Source of the DNA: Siphonodentalium dalli
Taxonomy: Eukaryota; Mollusca; Scaphopoda; Gadilida; Siphonodentaliidae
Length of the DNA: 64,000 nucleotides
Assembly: GCA_032622095.1 (NCBI GenBank)
Contig: CP136062.1
Span: 139,022,351-139,086,350 of the forward strand
Direction: 5' to 3'
Both the position numbers and the translations under genes were made by a program. Positions 41,990 to 52,555 of the stretch are shown here, piece by piece. A model generated the notes under the pieces. It was not told the origin of the DNA and searched no databases. It was given only the letters and a program-made list of their open reading frames with translations. Every line of letters begins with the position of its first letter. The first letter of the stretch is position 1.

Positions 41990-42760
41990 TTTGTATTGGG
42001 GTTACAACAAAAACTAGTAAAGTCACGAACGATACCAATCTGTTCTCTTTACAATACAAAATAAATCGTAACTTTTTGTATGCTAACACAAAGCTCTATA
42101 CATGTAAACTATCAGAAACAGAAATATGCCCTCTTGTCATACAGGGAGAGAAACTATGCTACACTTATTTGATGATTGTCGAGTGACCAAATCAATTCTA
42201 CTAGTATTTCAACAGTTAACCCTTTACCCAACAGAAGGGCCCTGTGCCAATGCATTCTCTTATATATGCGAGTCGACCATAGGTCGCCTCGCATATATAA
42301 GAGAATGCATTGGCTTAACACATTAAAAATTATAAAATTGTTAAAGAATGTAAGAAAAAATGGTAAAAAGTGTTAAAAAAAAGATTTTTTTTAGGCCAAT
42401 ACATTCTCTTATATATGCGAGGCGACCTATGGTCGACTCGCATATATAAGAGAATGCATTGGCACAGGGCATAACTGTAACTATCACAATGTGGTCAAGG
42501 AGCCGGTTCCAATGATATCCATATTTGTATGGTTCTGTTGAGACAGACCGAAGATATTTTAGGCTGTTGAAGCTTTATTTGGCCGGTTTTGGCCGGTTTG
42601 TTGGGTAAAGGGTTAATACAAAATAAATGTGATCTAAACTTTGAAATATCCCCGTTAAAACATTTTTTGGACCGACATTATTACAGGAATTGTAGAAGAT
42701 GATAACTTCATAGGCATATGCATACTTTTATTCAAAAGATATATATGATCCAGCATAACG
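41990..42760 (+). pseudogene. LINE F RT C-terminus, split by pB-MITE-1 at TTAA
   Basis: Before the MITE: NLFSLQYKINRNFLYANTKL (42042-42100), LSETEICPSCHTGRETMLHL (crossing one frame change near 42130), FDDCRVTKS and VFQQL (to 42215). This gives CxxC...ExxxHxxxxC, the LINE terminal zinc knuckle. After the MITE the same frame goes on as IQNKCDLNFEISPLKTFFG (42615-42670), with ILLFKRYIYDPA following at about 42720 in another frame. Removing one TTAA and the 393-bp MITE leaves the frame continuous. It could be the far end of LINE A (same strand, 4 kb downstream, with LINE C between), though the RT core would then be deleted. Confidence 0.82.
42220..42612 (-). mobile_element. pB-MITE-1 copy 2 (393 bp, intact TTAA duplications)
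   Basis: TTAA at 42216-42219 and 42613-42616 flank exactly 393 bp with ends CCCTTTACCCAAC and GTTGGGTAAAGGG. It is the reverse complement of copy 1 in every part: two 69-bp palindromes (42246-42314 and 42396-42464), a spacer with TTAAAGAATGTAAG, and GGCCGGTTTTGGCCGG near the right end. It was inserted in LINE F coding sequence. Mobilised presumably by a piggyBac transposase encoded elsewhere (inference). Confidence 0.95.
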
Positions 42761-43214
42761 AGAGCAAGTGAGCCAAATAGTAATATAGACTATTAGAATG
42801 GACCAAGAGCTATAAAGCAATCGAATCTACAAGCATATTACCAGAATATCATACATCGCAAAAGTTAAACTAATCTGTGACAGAATGCACACAATGGAAA
42901 TTCGTTTTGCAAATATTGTTCACGATGCTACAGCTAACAGTAAATAACTTGACAACATTAAAATATACAAGATAGATCAACAACAATTAGAAGTTATAAA
43001 ACCCATGATATTTTTAAAAGGAGAGCCCACGACAGTTATTGAATAATAAACAGCTACAGTTTATTTAGGAGTGTTTGATCTGAGAACCGCATTTCATAAA
43101 ATTACACAATTTGAAGCTAAAAATTCCAAAAGCTTTCAATGAAAAACAAACGGTAAATATGATTAAATGTGACGGTGGAATTTAGCCCTGGTTTATATAA
43201 CTAATACATACACA
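42761..43214. other. no gene seen
   Basis: Possibly the LINE F 3' region; no tail repeat recognised. Confidence 0.4.
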
Positions 43215-43377
43215 TTATCGGTACAGTGAAGTGATATGGGCTGCAGTATCACGCCGAGTTGACGATGTCAGATCGCCGTATCAAACGAGCTGCCGCAGGC
43301 AGCGAGTTTGATGCGGGGATCTGACATCGTCAACGAGACGTGATACTGCAGCCCATATCACTTCACTATACCGATAA
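43215..43377. mobile_element. 163-bp near-perfect hairpin (foldback)
   Basis: Arms of about 79 bases (TTATCGGTACAGTGAAGTGA... and its complement ending CACTATACCGATAA) differ at only about 6 positions; the tip is GCTGCCGCAGGCAGC. CTGCAGTATCACG and GACGATGTCAGATC are kept in both arms. The right flank GTTTATTATATGACAC resembles the right flank of the hairpin at 4262-4400. Confidence 0.9.
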
Positions 43378-44954
43378 AGCGTTTATTATATGACACATTT
43401 TTGGTTCATCCCATGTCACAAAGGGCAAAACTACTTCGTTACACCATCCCATGTCATCACCCGGGCAAAAGTACTCCATTGAACATTCCCAGTCATCACC
43501 CGAAACTCCCAATAAATAAATAGTTCCCAACTTCCGGTTACCTAATTTCACGGGATACTGATACGGAATCCAAAGGATACTGATACGGAATTCATAGAAT
43601 ACCGATACGGCTCACGACCAGACAAGCGTTTTCCGACTGCTCGGAATTTATCGCCAAACAATAGTGGTATTTGTAAGGGATTAGTGGTAGTCATATAATA
43701 AAAGTTAATACTGACAACTAGCAGCTAACATATTCATCCATATCACCAGTATTTACGACATCCCATTTACCCTCTTAACTTAGCTGTTTCGAACCGTCCC
43801 TGTTACTATTACTCTGTCACTTCAACCCAATACTAACGCTATAGTAACGTCGCTTCAAATAACACAGGTAAGCTCGCCGCTGATTGGATGACACACAGCC
43901 GCGCGCAAAGGTCAATCATATTTCGCGGGGTTTTAGATTATATAGTCGAGCAGAAAGTAAAGTTGACTATCGGAAAGTTATTGTCTTCAAGCTTCTATAG
44001 TTATTTTTGTCAAGATGTCTTCAAGATATTCAGACTATGGTTGAACGCAGATTATGCTGACATAGTGGCCTATGTCACAGTGAACTGGTATGTTCACAGT
44101 TGCTATATTTTATCGTTATAATCATGTTTTTATAATAACTTTTGTCTTCAAAGTAACTCAGTAGAGTTTGTCCCGTTTTGTCATAAAGTATATACGGCAT
44201 GGTAGTTAGGAGTATATTTCCTATTTTATCTATATTTTAATGTGGTTACTTTTGTGAGGTTATCTCCCAATAACCTGAGATGCCAGTTTGTAGATATCTC
44301 AATTAGATAGATATAGATTGGATATCTGGCATCTCTGCCTCTGGTGTTTGCAGGAACTCCTCAAGTTCCTATAACATATTTTTGTATGCACATATGCATG
44401 CTTATCATATATGCAAATGGTAATATATTTGCATTTGGTTACAGGGCCTACTGGTGTATTATAACACTCTGTGTGTTTGTTATGTGTGCAGACTATGCCA
44501 GTCTGTGGATGCTGTTTGAAATGATTGTATGTGTTGATGGTGATGATAATAATCGAGATGTGTTATTCTTGTGAATATGAATAAATGCTATGAAGAATTA
44601 TACAGGTAATATGAACTTTCCATTGACCCTGCCCACCAAGATTGAGAATTCATTGACAGAGCCCATACTGCCAAAACTAACTCTAAATTTGATGTCAAAG
44701 GCTCGAGGACATTAATATATAATGGACCCACTATAACCCTCTGACATAAAGGTGTACAGTGCAATTTTAAATAAATAGCCCTTTGGTATACACAATATAT
44801 TTTTTTGTTTTTACATGAAATAGATACTTTCTTAACACCAAATGATCCTTTAAAAGCATCGAAAATCCTTGTTGATGGTTTTGCGTTGTAAACCATTCTG
44901 TAACGAATTGTTACATGTGTATGGCCTTCAAGTTAATAACATTTTTGTTTTAAA
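43378..44954. other. no gene seen
   Basis: Includes CATCACCC/CATGTCA repeats near 43410-43500 (two ~55-base near copies with GGGCAAAA.TACT and CCCATGTCAT or CCAGTCATCACCC) and GGATACTGATACGGAAT repeated three times at 43553-43605. Small frames only. Confidence 0.5.
43553..43607 (+). repeat. three-copy ~25-bp tandem repeat
   Basis: GGATACTGATACGGAATCCA, GGATACTGATACGGAATTCA and AGAATACCGATACGG follow one another with a period near 25 bases. Confidence 0.8.
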
Positions 44955-45265
44955 TATAGTGTGGTTTAACGTCGTTTCCTCATCTATGCCATACCACGAC
45001 GTTATCAATTTTTAGAGTGAGTGATAGACCACACGGAGGGTTGGGTTCACATAGTAATAACTCCACTGTCCGTACGTGTAGAAACCACCCATCCATAGCG
45101 GAAAACAAGTATCAAACTGGCCCAGATACAAGAATCAGTTGAACATATACCTTCGCGCGGATCACACATCCGCGCCTTTCGGAAGTAGAACCAGCTTCGC
45201 CATCACTGGGTGGCTTAAGTTGGCCGCATGCATCTTATCGACTGAGCCACCGGCGGTCCTTGCTG
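44955..45265 (-). mobile_element. tRNA-related SINE-like segment
   Basis: On the minus strand it starts GACCGCCGGTGGCTCAGTCG, close to a tRNA box A (TGGCNNAGTNG). About 55 bases on, GGTTCTACTTCC resembles box B with one extra base. Further along is a body ending GGAAACGACGTTAAACC. The GGTTTAACGTCGTTTC word also occurs at 32349. No tail is evident. A tRNA-derived SINE is the best reading, but the boxes are imperfect. Confidence 0.42.
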
Positions 45266-46240
45266 AAGATTACTAGTCCTTCCCGGTTTGATAAATCATG
45301 TCGGCCTCGCAGATATTATAACACATATATAATATGATAACAGCAGACATCATATGCATCGGATGACATTTCTCTTTGCTGACTTCCGCCATAACGTCTA
45401 TTCTCGTAATAGCAAATTAGAAGCAGGATGCTTGGTTTCCGTGGAATTAAATCGCTCTCGCCCCAATTTCTGTAAAAAAAAAAGATGTGTTTTGCAGCCA
45501 ATATCAATAAGGCGCGTAGCATGTTGCGCATTGCCTTTTGACATCTTGGCCATTTTAACTCTTATTTATAGGAGCCACCATAATGAACGCACGCCTTACG
45601 AGTGTCACTTCTGCTCTCATATTGAAATAATCAATACTGTGATGTGATCACATACGGCTAATCAGCTTCAAAAGACCAAATTAACACAAATGAGTGCATT
45701 TTATTTGACAGTTTTGTGTAGTGCGACTTCCCAAAGGCACAACTTTCAACACTGTGCGCATATTAATGGATCAATGTTCAAGACAATGCAACAATGAAGT
45801 CCTTTATCGCGCAAGCCTCATGCCACTTGTTGCAAGACGTGAACAGTCGTAGTGGACCATTCTCAAAATAGATTTAGTTAATTTACATGTAGGATGGTAC
45901 ATCGACGGTATTCAACTGATCGTACATACATGTGGTACAAATATAAACGATCATAGCATACCTAAAGGTTGATAATAGTTTCGGGGACATATTGTTTTGC
46001 ATAGACTCTCTGGAATTATCTATCATTGAATAGCCGCAGTTGGACTGGATAATGATGAATTCAATGGTCTTCTGAAAACTCAATTATTTACTGGATATTA
46101 TTCTGAACATTGGGCTAATGAATTAATGAACCAGCTTTCAGTCCGGGCTACATAATTAACACATACTAGTACTTGAACTATATTGTATATTGTTATTTGA
46201 TTTAATATGTTTGTTAAGCGCCTTGAAAGATTGATGATAC
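45266..46240. other. no gene seen
   Basis: Small overlapping frames only; nothing recognisable. Confidence 0.5.
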
Positions 46241-47210
46241 GTGCGCTGTGGTGTCTCCAAATTCACCTTATGGGGACCGTATGCTGTATGGCCTCATCTG
46301 CTATGAGAGACCTAGACACCGATTTACCGATGGTGATGTTCATCCATAGGGCACGTCGAAACAAGAAATATTTGATATGACATAATACACGTTGTTGTCC
46401 TTAAGGTGGCGCCGAAATGCTTACTCAAGGAAAGGTTTCTGTATTCTATATATAAAAACTGTATCATCCAGACATGAAGATACATTTTCAACTGGTGGAT
46501 TAATCGAAACAATAAATCCCTAAAATAGTGCAAGCACTGATAAAACAAACATTTTGGAAACATATACCATCTGTGGAATCACGCACGCGCCTTCAAAAAA
46601 TCACTTTCTGTTTTTTATATCAAGTCTCAAAATATCGTGCCGAACATTTGCAGAAAGATGTCCCCAGATGCACAGCGCGCTAGCGTCTTCAAATTCATCT
46701 TATGGGATCTTATTCTGTATGGCCTCATCTGCTATGGGAGACCTAGACCCCGATAAACCGATGGTGATGTTCATCCATTGGGCACCTCGGCTATGCATTG
46801 TGCCGTCTACCAATTAAATCAAGATTATTTCTAGAGAATATGATGCCTAAGCAGAATGAGGTTCCCACAGCGGGGTAGCGTCATTAAATTCACCCTCTGG
46901 GGACCTCATTCTGCTTGTGCCTCACCTTCTCTGGAAAGTATCTTTATTATCAAATTAACAAGTTGTTTTGTTTCTCTACAAAGTTTCTCTATATCCCGAA
47001 TTTGTCAGACTACACAATGCACAATCGAGGTGCCCAATGGGTCCACATGACATTCTGTACCATCGGGGAACATAAATCTGAGTCTAGGCCTTCAATAGCA
47101 GATGCGGCCATGCAGAATAAGGTCCCCAGTGGATGAATTTGGTTATTCTAGCCGGCTGTGCGTAGCGTCTCTAAATTCACCCTCTGGGGACCTCATTCTG
47201 CAAATGTCCG
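46241..47210. repeat. cluster of five ~60-120-bp repeat units, one inverted
   Basis: Units at 46241-46357, 46670-46805, 46862-46930 and 47150-47210 (plus) share AAATTCACC.T.TGGGGACC and ATTCTG. The two longer ones go on with GGCCTCATCTGCTATG.GAGA, CCTAGAC.CCGAT..ACCGATG and GTGATGTTCATCCAT.GGGCA. 47021-47145 carries the same unit in reverse complement. Between units is unrelated AT-rich sequence. Confidence 0.82.
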
Positions 47211-47956
47211 GCATCATATTTTGGGCCTGCAAGTCATATTTTCTAAATGAATATGTTGAACTAATAATCGAATAATTGTACTTGAGAGCAATATGTCAGC
47301 TTTCGGATTTTGTGTTTTTCTGAATGATTTACTTTAGCTCAATCTAGTTTAGTTTTTAAAAATATTAATGTTTTCCTCCCTTTGAAATTTAACAGTATAC
47401 CAATATTTGGTAAACGATGTCTAGTTAATTATGAATTCAAATCGGTAGTGGTAAATCATTTTGTAAAGTTTTATTTGTCAAAATTATACAAATGACGCAT
47501 TTGGTTACAATATTAGCAATGAGTATGATATCGCGCACGGTCTGTCGTTCGCCCACTTTATCAATACCTTGCACACATCCTTTAACTCACCTGCTCTCTC
47601 AATCATCGTGAAATGACTAATAATTTACACGCTTCTGGTAGTGGTATATCTATTGATTTCCCATATAAAAAGAAAGGAGAATTCTGCGAGGATGTAAACA
47701 ATAATTGTCTCCTCATCACCACCTCAAGTTCGAAGGTCTTCTGAGAGTGAGGGTATTACCACAGTAGCTGGTAGTCGTGGGTAGATAGGAGCTGCATGCA
47801 TTGTTTGGACTTCCAAGTAATGTGTGCAGCTGTAGTTTACCCCTGCTGCCTGCTGCTGTGGGTGGGGAAAAATATTTAAAACACGCGTGTAATCTGTAAA
47901 TTCTATGTACATATGTTAATTAATGTTGTCTAAATGTCATTATTTGATTTAATAGA
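47211..47956. other. no gene seen; probable retroposon body before the tail
   Basis: No coding. The final part precedes the tail at 47957 and may belong to the same retroposon. Confidence 0.4.
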
Positions 47957-47983
47957 CAATAAACTTGATTTGATTGATTTGAC
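47957..47983 (+). repeat. probable LINE/SINE 3' tail
   Basis: CAATAAACTTGATTTGATTG continues ATTTGAC: an AATAAA-like word followed by a short TTGAT repeat, the form of a non-LTR retroposon end on the plus strand. Confidence 0.5.
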
Positions 47984-47998
47984 ATTAAGTACAAATAA

Positions 47999-48181
47999 AC
48001 AGTAATGCCCTAAATAATCGACTCCTTAACCACAGCAAAATTATGGATAACTCTTCAGGATTTAGTCGTAAATATGGCTTGTTGCCATTCATCGGCAAGA
48101 AGCCATATTTCCGACTAAATCCTGAACAATTACCCATAATTCTGCTGTGGTTAAGGAGTCGATTATTTAGGGCATTACTGT
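47999..48181. mobile_element. 183-bp palindromic MITE
   Basis: ACAGTAATGCCCTAA at the left and its complement at the right end; arms of about 88 bases match nearly throughout (AATCGACTCCTTAACCACAGCA, in parts; TTCAGGATTTAGTCG.AAATATGGCTT). The loop is about GTTGCCATTCATCGGCAAG. The copy at 5957-6085 is a deleted version. Confidence 0.9.
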
Positions 48182-48242
48182 ACACAAGATTGGCTGCAAA
48201 TAATTTAAAATACGAAATTCCATCGATTTCTTCCCACCAACG
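48182..48242. other. spacer with left hAT-3 target duplication
   Basis: ACCAACG at 48236-48242 equals the seven bases after the right end of the element (49685-49691). Confidence 0.75.
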
Positions 48243-49684
48243 CAGGGGGGGGGGGGCCGGAAAAAACTGCGTGACACAACGTACCGGGGGGTGGGGGTAC
48301 ATAGGCGTCAAAAATTTACACGTAAAAATTTTCCTTATTCATTTAGGGGGGGGTTGTCGGAAACAATTTGTATGTAATTTTTTTCCAAATATCTATTTTT
48401 AGACTCACAACTTCAATTTTCTCTCATTTTATAGAATATGGATTAACCTTAATATCCAAAATCATATATACATGAGTAGTACAATCCACATAAAACAATT
48501 TTGGATAACCACTGTCTTGGTTTACATGTGATATTGACCCCATTAACCCTCTTAATAATGCCGACTATGTCAGTGTCTACCAGTCGAATGCAGAATTCTA
48601 CCCTACGATCGCTTATCTGGCAAATTTTTACTGCAGAACTATCCCATGTATTAAACAATTTCTCCTCCAATGGTATCAGAAAACAGTTATATGCTGGTAT
48701 CTCACTCATCTCATTTGCATCTTTTTCAAAGTCGAGGTAATGACTAGTTGTCATTTTTTAAAGTGCATACAAAGCGTTGCGATCACCAATATACATGTTT
48801 GTACATGTCATGACATCACGAGGTACAAATCTGCGTTCTACTGGTAGACAATGACCATTCTGTGAACTACAGAAAACCACATTCTTAGTGATTCTCCAGG
48901 ATTCTCAAACAATTTGTGACTTCTTGTGTGATTATCTCTAAAATGCCAAAGTTCCTGGTTGTTCACATGTTATTATGAATAGTTGAAGGCCAGAGTGCAA
49001 AGGCATCAACAATCCATCAATATAGATGTGCACTCAATAGATGTGAGTAACTAATATGTTGCCAGCAGCATTTCGATGCATTTGCCCTCTGTCCTTCGTA
49101 GAAATAATAAAATGCAAACAACAGGAAACTTGACCAAAGTTGGAACGGTCTACTCTATCAAGTATCAACTTAGTAATCTTATGCCAAACTCATCAGAATA
49201 AATTACCCAAGCTATGTTGCTATTGTCAGATTTACTGCAGTAGCATGTCCTTAACTTAAAAATAGTGGGTTTTTTTCAATCAGTGTACAATATATGTCTA
49301 TAACACTATATCAGCTGATAATCGGTATAACAAACATGTTCTATTTTATACATAATTGATCAACCTTGTCCACTACATTCTATTTGAACCTCGGTAAACC
49401 TCAGCTCAAATCAAATTAAGTGAACTCGATTGATAAATTTCGTATAAAATAGAAACTTTAGTGAGATCCTCTTTATCTCAAACTTGAACCAACTTAATTT
49501 CCGGTCAAACCGAGTTGTTGTCCGGCTGCAGTCGGCTGGGATAAATTTGATTTTTCTGGGGGGGGGGGGGGGGGGGGGGTCAATGGTCAGTGGAATTTTT
49601 GCTGTTTTGGGGGAGGGTACCCAAACCGAAGAAAACAGTTTTTTCCACCCTGTGTCTGCAGTTTTTTTCCGCCCCCCCCCCCTG
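48243..49684 (-). mobile_element. hAT-3 copy 2 (1442 bp)
   Basis: Starts CAGGGGGGGGGGGGCCGGAA and ends CCGCCCCCCCCCCTG, with a direct ACCAACG duplication. Landmarks occur in the opposite order to copy 1: GGGGTACATAGGCG and TTTCCTTATTCATTTAGGGG near the left end, then the unknown frame on minus (48449-48754), ending with G22 (49558-49579) and GGGTACCCAAACCGAAGAAA near the right end. It is ~590 bp longer than copy 1, which therefore has an internal deletion or this copy an insertion. Confidence 0.8.
48449..48754 (-). pseudogene. unknown frame carried by hAT-3, copy 2 (longer open version)
   Basis: 101 open codons: FEKDANEMSEIPAYNCFLIP, LEEKLFNTWDSSAVKICQIS, then VEFCIRLVDTDIVGIIKRVN, CKPRQWLSKIV and CGLYYSCIYDFGY. 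Compared with copy 1, the ICQISD-VEFC joint is in frame here, while one extra T near the end shifts the C-terminus (DFGY versus DLDIKVNPYSIK). Neither copy has a convincing start. The region has one Cys-rich stretch but no motif I can name, and I give it no function. The near identity with copy 1 means both elements spread recently. Confidence 0.5.
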
Positions 49685-49787
49685 ACCAACGAACGAAATG
49701 ACACAGCGCTCGATTGTTGCGGGATCGATGCTACCTGTTTTCGATTTTTTCTATCGAAAATTGAAGTATTTGATAGTGACAGTAAAG

Positions 49788-49788
<1 letters not shown>

Positions 49789-49832
<44 letters not shown>
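49789..49832. repeat. (AT)n microsatellite
   Basis: About 22 AT dinucleotides. A second, shorter one (TATATATATATA) lies at 49938-49950. Confidence 0.95.
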
Positions 49833-49835
<3 letters not shown>

Positions 49836-50309
49836 ATTTACTATTCCGGATATAACAGCGAACGGAAACGCAATTGCTGTGTCGTGTTTTACTTTACTGA
49901 TAACAGAACCAGAAATATAACCACAAATTATATCAACATATATATATATACACTAACGTGCCATTGGAAAGATAATATATCGACAGTTTTCACTCACTGT
50001 TTTGACATAAATTTTATGCAACTTTTTTTTATAATGAATATACATATAATCATATCCACCGATCAACCAACTTCATGACACGAAAGTGCTTATTCGTAGA
50101 TCTATAAAATCGCTGAATTAACGAAATTGCCACACTAACACTGTGTCATATTCAGTAGAGAGAAAGACGGATAGTTAGTTTATGTTCTTTCTTTCTATTG
50201 AATGGTTGTAGTTATTATATACCTTGAATTCACAGAGGGTCAAACTGTCTTTTGGTGGGATGAAGCGTCATCACGTGTCAGACAGTGGTTTTGACCATTG
50301 CAAGACAGG
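49833..50309. other. no gene seen
   Basis: Nothing recognisable. Confidence 0.5.
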
Positions 50310-50590
50310 CTATAGTCTTCTAAATATTCCCGCCTGCTGACGTCACAATCAGGTGCGAGGCCGACATTAATTCTTCAAAATAGTTCCCGGGCAAAAGTCT
50401 TCGAACTATTTCCCGACTACTGACTTCATAATCTCGCTCGAGGCCAGAATTTTGCGCAATGCCAGAATTGTGACCAGAAATCTGGCGCGTCAAAATTCTG
50501 GCGCAAAGCCAGAATTTTGCGAACTATCGTCTGGGTTATAGTCTTCGAACTATTTATCCGCCTGCTGATTGGCGCGAGGCGAGAAATTTG
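50310..50590 (+). repeat. three degenerate ~55-bp units around a palindromic CCAGAATTTTG cluster
   Basis: TATAGTCTTC.AA.TATT.CCCGCCTGCTGA (50311), AAAGTCTTCGAACTATTTCC (50394) and TATAGTCTTCGAACTATTTATCCGCC (50537, in part) are repeats, each followed by a GCGAGGC word. Between the second and third, GCCAGAATTTTGCGC occurs in both orientations five times (50450-50522). Confidence 0.75.
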
Positions 50591-50721
50591 TCATATAACA
50601 AAAACACATATTGACTGGTGGAATAACGAGCGTTGTTTTCCCTCAAATGGATCTTCTGAACTTCTGACTATACGTGTTCAATGTGAAATATTCACACGGG
50701 TAGACGGACGGACGCCATGAC

Positions 50722-50860
50722 GTGACGTGTGGTGATCCAATGGTTATTGTGCTCGACCTATAGTGTTATGTGATGTCATGCCGTGTGGTGTAGCGATTCA
50801 ATGGTTAGCGTGCTAGACTCGTAGGTGTCGTGAGATGTGATGATCCAAGTGTCCGCCTCG
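50722..50860 (+). repeat. tandem tRNA-like (box A-like) segments
   Basis: GTGTGGTGATCCAATGGTTA with TTGTGCTCGACCTATAG (50727) and GTGTGGTGTAGCGATTCAAT with GGTTAGCGTGCTAGACTCGTAG (50783) are two related units. The second resembles the D-arm to anticodon part of a tRNA (TRGCNNANNGGTTAGCGTGCTAGACT). No good box B follows, so these are SINE-type promoter remnants, not tRNA genes. Confidence 0.45.
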
Positions 50861-51589
50861 ATTACTAGTAATGCTTGCTGTATTTTCACGAGGTGGTGTC
50901 TTTTGAACAACAAATAAGACTATTGACCGAGGCCGTCGGCTAAGGTCACGCATTCGCGCGAAGTGAGAATTATGTCATATATATAATAAAACACATATTG
51001 ACTGTCTTGGGTTGAAATAGTGTAGTGTGTCTAGGAATAATTCTCCCCAGAAGCAGCAGCTATTCTAAGCCATTCTATTCCAGTCACAGTATGTCCCCAA
51101 ACAGCGGTAGATTTTCTTGGCCCCGCCGATAGTTTGGCCCAGATCTGGGCCAGCTAACAATCAGTTTGTCCAGACCTGGTTTCAGTATAGAGTGGGTATT
51201 AATATTGAGTGTGACACAAGCTTGCCCGTGTCCCTAATCCCCTGAGGTCACGCGTGTGAGACAAGTGGTTGGGAACATCAGTTGGTTACTGGATCTAAAT
51301 ATAGAAACATGTTGCTGAAATGATGAGCACAGATGAAGAAAGCCAGCGCTGGCCAAATAAACTGGCATTGGACTTGGTTTGTGTAAACTTTGAAGTATGT
51401 AGAAGGTACTGCGGTCTATAAGAGAGCTATAGAAAGGGGTTTTGGGGGTTAGAGGGAAAGACACCACAATAGCGAGCGCTATTTTCCGTCGATGGTATCT
51501 TCTGACTGTTGACTATTGACTATTAACCTCCGCCTGCTTTCTGTTCAATAAACACCAACTCGGGAAAATAGTTCTCGCTATACCACCCC
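50861..51589. other. no gene; pieces of the 50.3-50.7 kb repeat
   Basis: ATGTCATATATATAATAAAA with CACATATTGACTG (50973) repeats 50591-50620. AGCGAGCGCTATTTTCCGTC with GATGGTATCTTCTGAC (51471) repeats 50629-50670. This suggests one repeat family around 50.3-51.6 kb. Confidence 0.5.
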
Positions 51590-51594
51590 AAGGC

Positions 51595-52555
51595 AGTCAA
51601 TATATGTGTACTATACCACCCCAAGACATGGAATATGTGTGTACTATACCACCCAATGCAGTCAATATGTGTGTACTATACCACCACAAGACAGGGAATA
51701 GGTGTGTATTATACCACCCAAGGCAGTCAATATGTGTGTACTATACCACCCCAAGGCAGTCAATATGTGTGTACTATACCACCACAAGACATGGAATATG
51801 TGTGTACTATACCACCCCAAGGCAGTCAATAGGTGTGTACTATACCACCACAAGACAGGGAATAGGTGTGTATTATACCACCCCAAGGCAGTCAATATGT
51901 GTGTACTATACCACCCCAAGGCAGTCAATATGTGTGTACTATACCACCACAAGACAGGAAATAGGTGTGCACTATACACCCCAAGGCAGGGAATAGATGT
52001 GTATTATACCACCTCAAGGCAGGGGATAGGTATGTACTATACCACACCAAGGCAGGGAATAGGTGTGTACTATACCACCCAAAGACAGTCAATAGGTGTG
52101 TACTATACCACCACAAGACATGGAATATGTGTGTACTATACCACCCCAAGGCAGTCAATAGGTGTGTACTATACACCACAAGGCAGGGAATAGGTGTGTA
52201 CTATACTACACCAAGGCAGGGAATATGTGTGTACTATTCCACCCAAAGGCAAGGAATATGTGTGTACTATACCACACAAAGGCAAGGAATATGTGTGTAC
52301 TATACCACACAAAGGCAGAGAATATGTGTGTACTGTACCACCCCAAGGCAGGGAATATGTGTGTGCTATACCACCCCAATGCAGGGAATAGGCGTGTACT
52401 ATACACCCCAAGGCAGGGAATAGGTGTGTACTATACCACCCCAAGGCAGGGGATAGGTGTGTACTATACACCCCAAGGCAGGGAATAGGTGTGTACTATA
52501 CCACCCCAAGGCAGGGAATATGTGTGTACTATACCACCACAAGGCAGTCAATTTG
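51595..52555. repeat. 33-bp minisatellite, ~29 copies
   Basis: The unit is GTGTGTACTATACCACCCCA followed by AGGCAGTCAATAT or AGGCAGGGAATAG, period 33 with occasional 30-32-bp units. Variants: AAGACATGG, CCACAAGACAGGG, CACCACAAGG, CACACAAAGGC. Variants cluster by region (GTCAAT early, GGGAAT late). Because the period is a multiple of three and stops are rare in the unit, open frames of 65-163 codons appear in several frames of both strands (MCVLYHPKAVN, VYYTTPRQ, STHILTALGWY); they are not evidence of a gene. Confidence 0.95.

Noticed and set aside
49484..50078. 123- and 126-codon plus frames
   Set aside because: They run through the G22 tract and the (AT)n microsatellite (GGGGG and IYIYIY stretches) and the hAT-3 end.
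50783..50860. tRNA gene with GGTTAGCGTGCTAGACT
   Set aside because: No box B or T arm at the expected distance; tandem degenerate copies fit SINE remnants.
51604..52488. Overlapping long open frames of repeated MCVLYHPKAVN / VYYTTPRQ peptides as a repeat-protein gene
   Set aside because: The frames occur in several phases and on both strands because the 33-bp unit is stop-poor; irregular units change phase. This is a minisatellite.
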